A stretch of 16,892 nucleotides of DNA, from positions 1 through 16,892 of the forward strand of contig JBDTDV010000047.1 of NCBI GenBank assembly GCA_039922875.1, read 5' to 3'. This DNA is from JBDTDV01 sp039922875 (GTDB taxonomy: Bacteria; Actinomycetota; Actinomycetes; Actinomycetales; Microbacteriaceae). The position numbers and the translations under genes are program-made. Shown piece after piece: positions 7,284 to 13,309 of this stretch. Each line of letters starts with the position of its first letter. Positions within the stretch are counted from its first letter, which is position 1. The notes below the pieces were generated by a model, which worked only from the letters and a program-made list of their open reading frames with translations, did not search any database and was not told the DNA's origin.

Positions 7284-8924
7284 TCAGTTGCTCGCGACAG
7301 ACGGCGCCGGCAGAAACTCGGCTAAGCGGAAGTGCTGCAGCTTGCCGCTGGGGTTGCGGGGCAGCTGGTCGATGAACTGGATCATCCGCGGGTACTTGTA
7401 CGGGGCGACGGTAGCCTTCACGAAATCCTGAATCTCCTTGCGCTTCGCGTCGTCTCCGACCACGCCCTCACGCAACACCACGAAGGAGCAGATGATGCTC
7501 CCGCGATCCAGGTCGGGAACACCGATCACCGCGTTCTCAACGACGTCGGGATGCCGGGCGACCGCTTCCTCGACCTCTGGGGCGCCCACGTTGTAGCCGG
7601 AGGTGACGATCATGTCGTCCGAACGGGCCTGGTACCAGAAGTAACCGTCCTCATCCCTCGTGAAGGTGTCGCCGGTGACATTCCAGCCGTTGCAGACGTA
7701 ACGGTGTTGGCGCTCGTCATGCATGTAACGGCATCCGGTAGGGCCGATAATGGCCAGTCGACCGGGCTGCCCGGTCGGCGCCTCCTCGCCATCCTCATCC
7801 AGAATCGTCGCCCGATAGCCGGGAACCGCGACGCCGGTAGCGCCGGGATGGATGTCGTCGTCGGCGGCCGAGACGAACACATGCAGCATTTCGGTGGATC
7901 CGATGCCGTCGATCAGCTTCAGCCCGGTTGCCTCGAACAGATCCTGCCAGACGTCCTTAGGCAGGTGCTCGCCCGCGGATGCGGCCCGGCGCAGGGTGGC
8001 CAGCAGGTCGGCGCGGCCGGCTCGGAGGATCGCGCGGTACGCCGTGGGGGCGGTGAACAAGATGGTGGCTCCGGCGTCGTGGCTCAGCTGCGCCAGCTCC
8101 AAGGGGGTGGTGCGTTCGGTCAACAGGGTCGCGGCACCGAACCGTAACGGGAACACCACCAGCCCACCGAGGCCGAACGTGAACGCGAGCGGCGGCGACC
8201 CGGCGAACACATCCTCGGCGGTCGGCTTGAGGATGTACCGGGCAAAGGTATCGGCGTTGGCCAGAATGTCACGGTGGAAGTGCATGGTGATCTTGGGGGT
8301 ACCGGTGGTGCCCGAGGTCGGCCCGAGCAGCGCGACATCATCGGATGCCGTCGGCACGTTGGTGAACTCGCCGGACTTCTGCGCGCACCGGTCGACCAGA
8401 TCACCGGATTCACCCGCACCGTAGGCAATGATCTTCAGGCTGTCTGGAGCAACCGCGTCAAGGTCTGCGCGGAACCGGGCATCCGTGATGGCCACGCTCG
8501 GCTGGGTGAGCTCGAGCAGGGTGGTCACTTCGTGGCCGCGCAACACCGGCATGGTGGTCACGACAACGCCTCCTGCTTTCAGGACGCCGAGCCAGCTCGC
8601 GACCAGCCATGGGTTATTCGGCGCCCGCAGGAGTACCCGATTGCCGGGGACCAGCCCGAAGTCCTCGGTCAGCACCTGCGCGACTTGGTTGGAACGGTGC
8701 AGCAACTCGCCATAGGTCCACCGCTCGCCGCTTGGTGTCAGCAGACAGAGCTTGTCGGGTCCGAACTTCGCAACCGATTCATCGATGAGCACCTCGGCCG
8801 CATTGAGCTGCGCCGGGTACTGCAGTTCCGGCAGGGTGAATTCCAGCGTGGGCCACTGATCGCGAGGCGGCAGATTGTCGCGAGTGAACGTGTCCAAATG
8901 AGCACTGATACTGGGTTCCGTCAT
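7284..8924 (-). CDS. Aryl-CoA ligase, 2-aminobenzoate/benzoate-CoA ligase family
   Basis: A 546-residue adenylate-forming enzyme that activates an aryl acid with ATP and CoA. Visible motifs: TSGTTGTPK at 203-211 (phosphate loop), GIGSTEMLHVF at 340-350, TGD at 417-419, and RNPSGK with the catalytic Lys528. The sequence around PELQYPAQLNAAEVLID is typical of the benzoate and 2-aminobenzoate ligase branch. The start was set at ATG 8924 because GGAGG sits five bases upstream; the ATG four codons earlier (8936) has no ribosome site. The fused flavoprotein gene follows after 25 bp, so the two probably form the activation and dearomatisation pair. A 197-bp leader with repeats and a stem-loop separates it from the TesB gene upstream. 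Anthranilate is the favoured substrate because of that partner; salicylate or benzoate are alternatives. Confidence 0.92.
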   Translation of the reverse strand: MTEPSISAHLDTFTRDNLPPRDQWPTLEFTLPELQYPAQLNAAEVLIDESVAKFGPDKLCLLTPSGERWTYGELLHRSNQVAQVLTEDFGLVPGNRVLLRAPNNPWLVASWLGVLKAGGVVVTTMPVLRGHEVTTLLELTQPSVAITDARFRADLDAVAPDSLKIIAYGAGESGDLVDRCAQKSGEFTNVPTASDDVALLGPTSGTTGTPKITMHFHRDILANADTFARYILKPTAEDVFAGSPPLAFTFGLGGLVVFPLRFGAATLLTERTTPLELAQLSHDAGATILFTAPTAYRAILRAGRADLLATLRRAASAGEHLPKDVWQDLFEATGLKLIDGIGSTEMLHVFVSAADDDIHPGATGVAVPGYRATILDEDGEEAPTGQPGRLAIIGPTGCRYMHDERQHRYVCNGWNVTGDTFTRDEDGYFWYQARSDDMIVTSGYNVGAPEVEEAVARHPDVVENAVIGVPDLDRGSIICSFVVLREGVVGDDAKRKEIQDFVKATVAPYKYPRMIQFIDQLPRNPSGKLQHFRLAEFLPAPSVASN

Positions 8925-8950
8925 TGGATCCTCCATGTGACCGCGTTAAT

Positions 8951-8997
8951 GTGGCGCGTGCTGAAAGCTGCGGCTCATCCGCAGGCGACCGCGCCAC
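8951..8997 (-). other. Nested stem-loop in the ligase leader
   Basis: Outer arms GTGGCGCG (8951-8958) and CGCGCCAC (8990-8997) are perfectly complementary. They enclose a second perfect hairpin, CTGCGG (8968-8973) and CCGCAG (8979-8984), with a five-base loop. It starts about 27 bp upstream of the ligase start and would fold in its mRNA leader. It could be an attenuator, a stabilising hairpin or a regulator site. Confidence 0.45.
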
Positions 8998-9000
8998 AGT

Positions 9001-9034
9001 TTTGATAGGTACGTCTCTTTGATAGGTACGTCTC
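9001..9034. repeat. Perfect 17-bp tandem duplication
   Basis: TTTGATAGGTACGTCTC occurs twice head to tail with no spacer, in the non-coding leader between the TesB and ligase genes. It lies just upstream of the nested stem-loop and downstream of the predicted -10 element. Duplicated operator or replication-slippage product. Confidence 0.85.
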
Positions 9035-9048
9035 GAAGTGTGCGCCTC

Positions 9049-9063
9049 GATATGTACTATATC
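9049..9063 (-). promoter_or_regulatory. Predicted ligase promoter -10 embedded in a dyad
   Basis: TATAGT on the minus strand (9061-9056) is one base from the consensus -10. It lies inside the dyad GATAT-N5-ATATC (9049-9063), so a bound repressor would block polymerase. No convincing -35 hexamer is visible. It would give a leader of about 125 nt containing the 17-bp duplication and the nested stem-loop. Confidence 0.4.
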
Positions 9064-9089
9064 TGACGAAGATCACAATTGCACGATAT

Positions 9090-9105
9090 TCCCAGAAAAA
9101 TGGGA
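9090..9105 (-). other. Small inverted repeat after the TesB stop
   Basis: TCCCA and TGGGA flank a six-base A/T-rich loop, 17 bp past the TesB stop codon. It may act as a weak terminator or processing hairpin separating the upstream genes from the ligase promoter; the arms are short. Confidence 0.25.
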
Positions 9106-9121
9106 CGAGAAAGCCCCTGGA

Positions 9122-9988
9122 CTAGGCGGGCGACTTTCGGATCATGCCCTCCTGGGCGACACTGGCCAGCAGAGTGCCCTCGGAATCGTAGAACCGGCCC
9201 TGCGCGAGCCCCCGCCCGCCCTGAGCGGATACCGCCTCCTGCACGTAGACGACCCAGCGATCCATCCGACCACTGCGGTGGAACCAGAGCGAATGATCCA
9301 AACTCGCGGTCACCAGGCCCTGATCAGCCCAGGCGTAGCCGTGCGCCCGGAGGACAGGTTCCAAAATCGTGTAGTCGCAGACGTAGGCCAGCGCCGCCCG
9401 GTGTACGTTCTCGTCATCCGGCAGCTCCTGAAACGCCTTGATCCACACCGCCTGGTGCGCGACCGGTTCCCCGTCAACGCTCAGATACACCGGCGACGGC
9501 ACATGACGCATATCGAAACTGCGGCCGTGGGACCAATACTCTGCCGCCGCCGAGTCCACGCCGGCGAGAACCTGCGCCGAACTGGGCAGGGACTCGGGAT
9601 CCGGTAGCCCCGAAGGTTGCGGCATCCACTGCTGCGCCCCGGTCTCGGAAATATGGAACGAGACAGTGCCGACGAAGATCGGCTTCTCGTATTGGTAGGC
9701 GCGAATGCTTCGGGTGGAGAACGACCGCCCGTCCCGCAACACCTCGACCTCGTAGCGCACCGGATCGGCCGGGTCGGATGGCCGCAGGAAGTAGCCGTGC
9801 ATGGAGTGGATGACCCGATCTTCCGGTGCCGTCCGGATCGCGGATACCGCCGCCTGCGCGACCGTGTCGCCACCGTACGCCTTGGCCCACGGCACCGGCT
9901 GGGGCATGGCGAGAAAAGCCCGATCGAACACCTGCGCGTCCGTCTCGGTCAGCTCGATCGCCTTGAGGAACGAGGCAGAGGTTTCCAT
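9122..9988 (-). CDS. Acyl-CoA thioesterase II (TesB-like)
   Basis: A 288-residue double-hotdog thioesterase that hydrolyses acyl-CoA to free acid and CoA. The N-terminal hotdog has WAKAYGGDTVAQA at 34-46 and MHGYFLRP at 63-70. The C-terminal hotdog carries the catalytic set: Asp205 (YVCDYTIL), Ser229 in SLDHSLWFHR where E. coli TesB has Thr228, and Gln279 (AQEGMIR). The set aligns with E. coli Asp204/Thr228/Gln278 shifted by one. Its ATG overlaps the cupin stop as TGATG, so the two are translationally coupled. In this setting it may release a CoA-bound intermediate of the aryl-CoA route, or rescue trapped CoA. The preferred acyl group is not predictable. Confidence 0.92.
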   Translation of the reverse strand: METSASFLKAIELTETDAQVFDRAFLAMPQPVPWAKAYGGDTVAQAAVSAIRTAPEDRVIHSMHGYFLRPSDPADPVRYEVEVLRDGRSFSTRSIRAYQYEKPIFVGTVSFHISETGAQQWMPQPSGLPDPESLPSSAQVLAGVDSAAAEYWSHGRSFDMRHVPSPVYLSVDGEPVAHQAVWIKAFQELPDDENVHRAALAYVCDYTILEPVLRAHGYAWADQGLVTASLDHSLWFHRSGRMDRWVVYVQEAVSAQGGRGLAQGRFYDSEGTLLASVAQEGMIRKSPA

Positions 9989-10431
9989 CAGGCTCGGCGG
10001 AATCCGACCAGGGTGGAATCATCGACTTCCGGCAGATTGATCACGATGTTCTCCGGGGTGCGGGTGGTGAGCCAGATCAGTTCCTCGGTCGTGCTCATAT
10101 TGGCTTCGACGTGCGGCATGAACGGCGGCACGAAGACGAAGTCGCCCTCGGTCATGTCCAGATATTCGGAGTAGTTCTCACCGAAGTAGATCCGGCCTTT
10201 CCCGGTCAGAACATAGCCGCCGGTCTCCGCCTCTCCGTGATGATGCGGAAAGGAACGATAGCCGGGTTCGTTGAATACCTTGCCGAACCACAGCTTGGTG
10301 GCCGGGGTGTGCTGCACGCTGACTCCCGAGACCCGCACCGCGCCGCCGGACTGCCCGGTGTCTTGATACTCATGCCCCTTGCGGGTGACGACGGGGACTA
10401 CCCGTTCCGTTGTCTTCTGTTCTTGAGCCAT
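9988..10431 (-). CDS. Single-domain cupin protein, metal-binding, function unknown
   Basis: A 147-residue protein with one cupin barrel. Motif 1 supplies His63 and His65 plus Glu69 (FPHHHGEAETGGYVLTGKG). Motif 2 supplies His107 (GDFVFVPPFMPHVEAN). All four usual metal ligands are present, so an enzymatic role is possible, such as ring-cleaving dioxygenase, isomerase or sensor. It is much shorter than two-cupin gentisate dioxygenases. The ATG follows GAGGAAG. It is first in the minus-strand group and is coupled to TesB through TGATG. Its promoter faces that of the IclR gene across a shared dyad. The family contains many uncharacterised members beside aromatic genes, so no reaction is assigned. 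Confidence 0.85.
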   Translation of the reverse strand: MAQEQKTTERVVPVVTRKGHEYQDTGQSGGAVRVSGVSVQHTPATKLWFGKVFNEPGYRSFPHHHGEAETGGYVLTGKGRIYFGENYSEYLDMTEGDFVFVPPFMPHVEANMSTTEELIWLTTRTPENIVINLPEVDDSTLVGFRRA

Positions 10432-10442
10432 CTGCTCTTCCT

Positions 10443-10476
10443 CATCTCTGTGCGATTACCATCTCTCTGCGACTAC
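10443..10476. repeat. Imperfect 17-bp tandem duplication in the cupin leader
   Basis: CATCTCTGTGCGATTAC (10443-10459) is followed directly by CATCTCTCTGCGACTAC (10460-10476), 15 of 17 identical. It lies in the predicted 5' leader of the cupin mRNA, between the -10 element and the ribosome site. Confidence 0.8.
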
Positions 10477-10483
10477 CCGAAAA

Positions 10484-10520
10484 CTAGCACAGGATTCCGC
10501 TTAGAGGAATAGAATGCTAG
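10484..10520. promoter_or_regulatory. Two-tier dyad operator spanning the divergent cupin and IclR promoters
   Basis: The layout is CTAGCA-N4-ATTCC-N7-GGAAT-N4-TGCTAG, symmetric over 37 bp with both inner and outer arms perfect. The right end overlaps TAGAAT (10510-10515), a near-consensus -10 for the IclR gene. The left end overlaps TAGTTT on the minus strand (10486-10481), a -10 for the cupin gene preceded by TGC. One bound protein would therefore control both directions. IclR-family proteins usually bind dyads beside their own divergent gene, so the adjacent IclR product is the natural candidate. Confidence 0.6.
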
Positions 10521-10530
10521 CCTCTCCCTA

Positions 10531-10554
10531 CATACGGAAACCTGCATACGGAAA
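10531..10554. repeat. 10-bp direct repeats upstream of the IclR gene
   Basis: CATACGGAAA occurs at 10531-10540 and 10545-10554, four bases apart, in the short leader just before the IclR ribosome site. It may be a second regulator site or a slippage product. Confidence 0.6.
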
Positions 10555-10571
10555 GCACTGGGGAGGACATC

Positions 10572-11342
10572 GTGGCAGATACCCTCCAGTCTGTACGGCA
10601 GGCCTTGAGAATCCTGAATCTGCTGCAGGCCCACGAACAGCTTGGCGTATCGGAAGTCTCCCTGAAGCTGGATATCGGGCCATCCTCAGCCCACCGCATC
10701 CTGGCGACCCTACACGAAGCGAACTTCGTCAGGCAGAACCTGCCCTCGCGCAAGTACCGGCTCGGCCCGGCCATGACCGGGTCCAGAAATGCTGCGGCGA
10801 TCGAGCACTGTTCGGAAGTCGCCGAGCCGTACCTGGCTGACCTGCGGGACATCACCGGAGAAACCGTGCATCTGGCGGCCAGAAGCGGAATAACCACCAA
10901 ATTCGTGGCGGTGTTCGAATCGAACCACGTGATGCGGGTCACCAGCCGGATGGGAACCGCGCTGCCGGCCCACACCACCTCGGCTGGGAAGGTGCTGCTC
11001 GCCGAGCTTCCCGACGCCGAGCTCGACGCCCTATACCCGATCGAGGCGCTCCCGAAGGCGACGGCGCAAACCCTGCCAACCCGGTCCGCACTGAAGGCCG
11101 AGCTCAAACAGATCAACACCCTCGGATACGCGACCAATCGTGCCGAATCCGAGCCTGACGTTGTCGCGCTGGCCATGCCGGTTTCCCGGCCCGCCGGCGC
11201 CCGGATCTGCGCCGTCACCGTCACCGGTCCGGCATCCAGAATGAACCCGGACCGCAGTCGCCCGGTCTGTGCTCAAGAGCGCGACATCCTCGATGCCATG
11301 CGGGAACACATCGACCGTATCCAAGCCAAACTTTCCTATTGA
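10572..11342 (+). CDS. IclR-family transcriptional regulator
   Basis: A 256-residue protein. Residues 1-65 form the winged helix-turn-helix (SVRQALRILNLLQ, then LDIGPSSAHRILATL as recognition region). Residues 75-250 form the IclR effector-binding domain, with ALPAHTTSAGKVLLAEL and the C-terminal ALAMPVSRPAG and CAVTVTGP strands. The GTG start at 10572 follows GGGGAGGA. It diverges from the cupin gene and precedes RidA by 40 bp on the same strand, so the regulator and RidA are probably cotranscribed. The dyad at 10484-10520 is its likely operator. IclR proteins of this size commonly sense aromatic acids or their breakdown products; whether this one activates or represses cannot be told. Confidence 0.93.
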   Translation: MADTLQSVRQALRILNLLQAHEQLGVSEVSLKLDIGPSSAHRILATLHEANFVRQNLPSRKYRLGPAMTGSRNAAAIEHCSEVAEPYLADLRDITGETVHLAARSGITTKFVAVFESNHVMRVTSRMGTALPAHTTSAGKVLLAELPDAELDALYPIEALPKATAQTLPTRSALKAELKQINTLGYATNRAESEPDVVALAMPVSRPAGARICAVTVTGPASRMNPDRSRPVCAQERDILDAMREHIDRIQAKLSY

Positions 11343-11382
11343 ACCGATTCGTCCTCAGACGGCGACCACCAGAAGGAGCGTC

Positions 11383-11781
11383 ATGACCCACGCCCAGATC
11401 AACCCGAGTTCGTTGGCTAAGCCATCCGGCTACGCACACGGAGTCGCCGCCGGAAACACCATCTACCTCGGTGGCCAGACCGCGCTGGACATCGACGGCA
11501 AGATCGTCGCCGGCGGCCTCGTCGAGCAGTTCCGCCAAGCGTTTGGAAACGTTCTGGCGACCCTGGCCGAAGCCGGTGGGACGCCATCCGACCTCGTGTC
11601 GGTGACCATCTACCTCACCGATGTGGACGACTACCAAGCGAAGGGGCGCGAGATCGGCCGGATTTGGCGCGAGATGGCCGGAAAGGTCTATCCCGCGATG
11701 GCCGGGATCGGCGTGACCCGGCTCTGGCAGAAGGAAGCCTTGATCGAGATCCAGGGTGTGGCAGTCATTTCGGGTGAATGA
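11383..11781 (+). CDS. RidA-family enamine/imine deaminase
   Basis: A 132-residue protein with the family pattern: GNTIYLGGQTALDIDGKIV near 24-42, the helix QFRQAFGNVLATLAEAGG, SVTIYLTDVDDY near 73-84, and the C-terminal TRLWQKEALIEIQGVAV. Arg113 corresponds to the Arg105 that contacts the substrate carboxylate in E. coli RidA, with the acidic residue IEIQ after it. RidA proteins hydrolyse enamines and imines to ketones and ammonia. The start at 11383 follows AAGGAG; upstream in-frame starts lie inside the IclR gene. The fused flavoprotein nearby is expected to form a vinylogous enamine if its substrate is 2-aminobenzoyl-CoA, so a dedicated deaminase makes sense. Its 3' end overlaps the opposing PaaX-type gene by 17 bp. 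Confidence 0.92.
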   Translation: MTHAQINPSSLAKPSGYAHGVAAGNTIYLGGQTALDIDGKIVAGGLVEQFRQAFGNVLATLAEAGGTPSDLVSVTIYLTDVDDYQAKGREIGRIWREMAGKVYPAMAGIGVTRLWQKEALIEIQGVAVISGE

Positions 11782-12634
11782 TTCCGTGTACGTGTTCCCG
11801 CGCGAGCGGGCCGAGAATGCCATGCAGATCGGAGAAAAGACCCTCCGCGATCAATCCGTCCCAGTTCTTCGGCAGGAACTCCAGCGGTAGTCCCGGGTCG
11901 AGGAACGGCATCCTGCGCCATTGGGTGAACATCGGGATGTAATCGCCGAACGCCTTGGCCCGCAACTGCGCGTCGGGTTGCTTCTGCGCGTCGGGGTGGG
12001 CCGCCGCTTCGGAGGACTCCTGCCACGCAGCGCGCATCGGCTGATACTGCCGCACGAATTGCTGGTACAACTCCTCGAGCGAGGAAAGATCCCACCATTG
12101 TCCGATCTTTTCGGCCAGTTGCTCCGGAGCCAGACGGTCCACGGTGAAGAGGTCGACGTATGCGGAGAGCTTCAGTCGCGTCAACCGGTTCCGGGTCTCC
12201 GCAACCAGGCCTTCCGGCGCGACCCAGACACCGGGGGCCACGGCACCGAAGCCCATCCGGGTCAGCTGGGAGCGCAGGGTATGGCGCTTGCCGCGCTCGG
12301 CTTCGGGGACGGAGAAGACCAGCAGCAACCAGCGGTCGGTGGATTTCGCCCGTTGCCTGGAGTAGATCCGCGCATCACCCTCAATAATCAGCTCGAGGCT
12401 TTGCGCGGAGAGCGCATAGGTGGCGACGCCGTTCTCACGACGGCTCTCCAGGATTCCGCGGCGCTTCATCCGGGACACCGACGAGCGGACGCCGGCGTCC
12501 TCCACCCCCAGATCACCCAGCATTTTGACCAGCGAGGCGACCGGTAGCGAGCCACCCTCGTCTCTGGCGTACAGCCCGTAAATCGTCATGATCAGCTGTT
12601 GGTGCCTCGGCTGACCGGCGAGATGCTCAGACAC
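11765..12634 (-). CDS. PaaX-family transcriptional repressor
   Basis: A 289-residue protein with the three-part PaaX layout. An N-terminal winged helix (QQLIMTIYGLYARDEGG, VRSSVSRMKRRGILESRRENG) covers about 10-75. A central Cas2-like region (WLLLVFSVPEAERGKRHTLRSQLTRMGFG) covers about 100-180. The PaaX C-terminal domain ends with LPLEFLPKNWDG near 250-262. PaaX of E. coli represses phenylacetate genes and is released by phenylacetyl-CoA, so a CoA-thioester sensor fits a cluster built around an aryl-CoA ligase. The GTG start has GAGG six bases upstream. It diverges from the thioesterase operon at 12818, which is probably its target, and overlaps the RidA gene tail to tail. The effector is inferred, not shown. 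Confidence 0.92.
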   Translation of the reverse strand: MSEHLAGQPRHQQLIMTIYGLYARDEGGSLPVASLVKMLGDLGVEDAGVRSSVSRMKRRGILESRRENGVATYALSAQSLELIIEGDARIYSRQRAKSTDRWLLLVFSVPEAERGKRHTLRSQLTRMGFGAVAPGVWVAPEGLVAETRNRLTRLKLSAYVDLFTVDRLAPEQLAEKIGQWWDLSSLEELYQQFVRQYQPMRAAWQESSEAAAHPDAQKQPDAQLRAKAFGDYIPMFTQWRRMPFLDPGLPLEFLPKNWDGLIAEGLFSDLHGILGPLAREHVHGIIHPK

Positions 12635-12697
12635 CTGCCGCCTCAGCTCGCACCTGCGACCAGTGGAGCTGCGCTGTGCGTAGAGTCATGGAACAAG

Positions 12698-12727
12698 GGT
12701 ATAGCGCTGGTAACGACATCCGGGCAA
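12698..12727 (-). promoter_or_regulatory. Predicted promoter of the PaaX-type gene
   Basis: On the minus strand TTGCCC (12727-12722) and TATACC (12703-12698) are separated by 18 bp. This gives a leader of about 60 nt before the GTG. The -35 sits between the two CGACATCCG repeats, so autoregulation is plausible. Confidence 0.35.
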
Positions 12728-12740
12728 GTCTCGACATCCG
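12714..12740. repeat. 9-bp direct repeats between PaaX and the thioesterase operon
   Basis: CGACATCCG occurs at 12714-12722 and 12732-12740, an 18-bp period, overlapping the predicted PaaX -35 and lying upstream of the thioesterase promoter. An 8-bp palindrome, ACGATCGT, follows at 12744-12751. Either could be the PaaX-type operator. Confidence 0.5.
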
Positions 12741-12762
12741 CTTACGATCGTCATAGGCTCTC

Positions 12763-12768
12763 TATATT
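12763..12768 (+). promoter_or_regulatory. Predicted -10 element of the thioesterase-cyclase-ThDP-FAH operon
   Basis: TATATT fits TANNNT and lies in the only AT-rich patch of this intergenic region. A weak -35, TTACGA, is 15 bp upstream at 12742-12747. It gives a leader of about 43 nt to the start at 12818. Confidence 0.35.
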
Positions 12769-12817
12769 AACTTTTGTGTGGAGCGTTTTCACTGCACCGC
12801 CGCAGGAAGGAGCGAGT

Positions 12818-13309
12818 ATGCCCGCCTCGCCTGCTCCGACGGATGCACGCCGGTGGCCTGCCGCGACGATTCAACGACGAGTCGAGTGGGTGGATACCGA
12901 CGCGGCGGGTCATCAGCACAACTCGGCGATCTTACGCTGGGTCGAGGCCTGCGAGGCAGAACTTTTTCGCAATCTCGGGATTCAGGACTACGTCCCGTCG
13001 GCTCCACGAGTGCAGCAGCTGGTCAACTTCACTGCCCGGCTGTTCTTCGCCCAGGTCGTCACGACGAACGTGCGCATCGAGAAGGTCGGACGGACCTCGT
13101 TGACCATCGCGTTCGAGGTGTTCGGCGAACCGTTCCACGGCGCCGAGCGGGTTTCTGCGGCCAACGGCCACGTCATCACCGCGCACGTCTCGGATACCGG
13201 CAGGGCCACGCCCTGGCCGCAGTCCTTCCTCGACGCCATCCGACCTGAAAAATCCAGTTCCAGCAGCACTGAAATTCCATCCCCATCACTACCCAAGGAG
13301 CACCACTGA
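12818..13309 (+). CDS. Hotdog-fold acyl-CoA thioesterase (4-hydroxybenzoyl-CoA thioesterase-like)
   Basis: A 163-residue single-hotdog protein. RRVEWVDTDAAGHQHNSAIL at 20-39 matches the active-site loop of 4-hydroxybenzoyl-CoA thioesterase, with Asp28 in the place of catalytic Asp17. FTARLFFAQVVTTNVRIEKVGRTS follows as the hotdog sheet. The last 20 residues are Ser/Pro-rich and probably disordered. The start at 12818 is set by GGAAGGAG a few bases upstream; the frame is open further upstream but without family similarity. It is first in a four-gene operon and its TGA overlaps the next ATG. It would release an aromatic or ring-derived acid from CoA so that the downstream hydrolytic enzymes can act on the free acid; the exact substrate is unknown. 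Confidence 0.86.
   Translation: MPASPAPTDARRWPAATIQRRVEWVDTDAAGHQHNSAILRWVEACEAELFRNLGIQDYVPSAPRVQQLVNFTARLFFAQVVTTNVRIEKVGRTSLTIAFEVFGEPFHGAERVSAANGHVITAHVSDTGRATPWPQSFLDAIRPEKSSSSSTEIPSPSLPKEHH

Noticed and set aside
9001..9034. CRISPR array or insertion target-site duplication
   Set aside because: The two copies are directly adjacent with no spacer or inserted element, and there are no cas genes.
12599..12817. N-terminal extension of the hotdog thioesterase
   Set aside because: The extra 73 codons cover the PaaX start and promoter region and have no hotdog similarity; GGAAGGAG marks ATG 12818.
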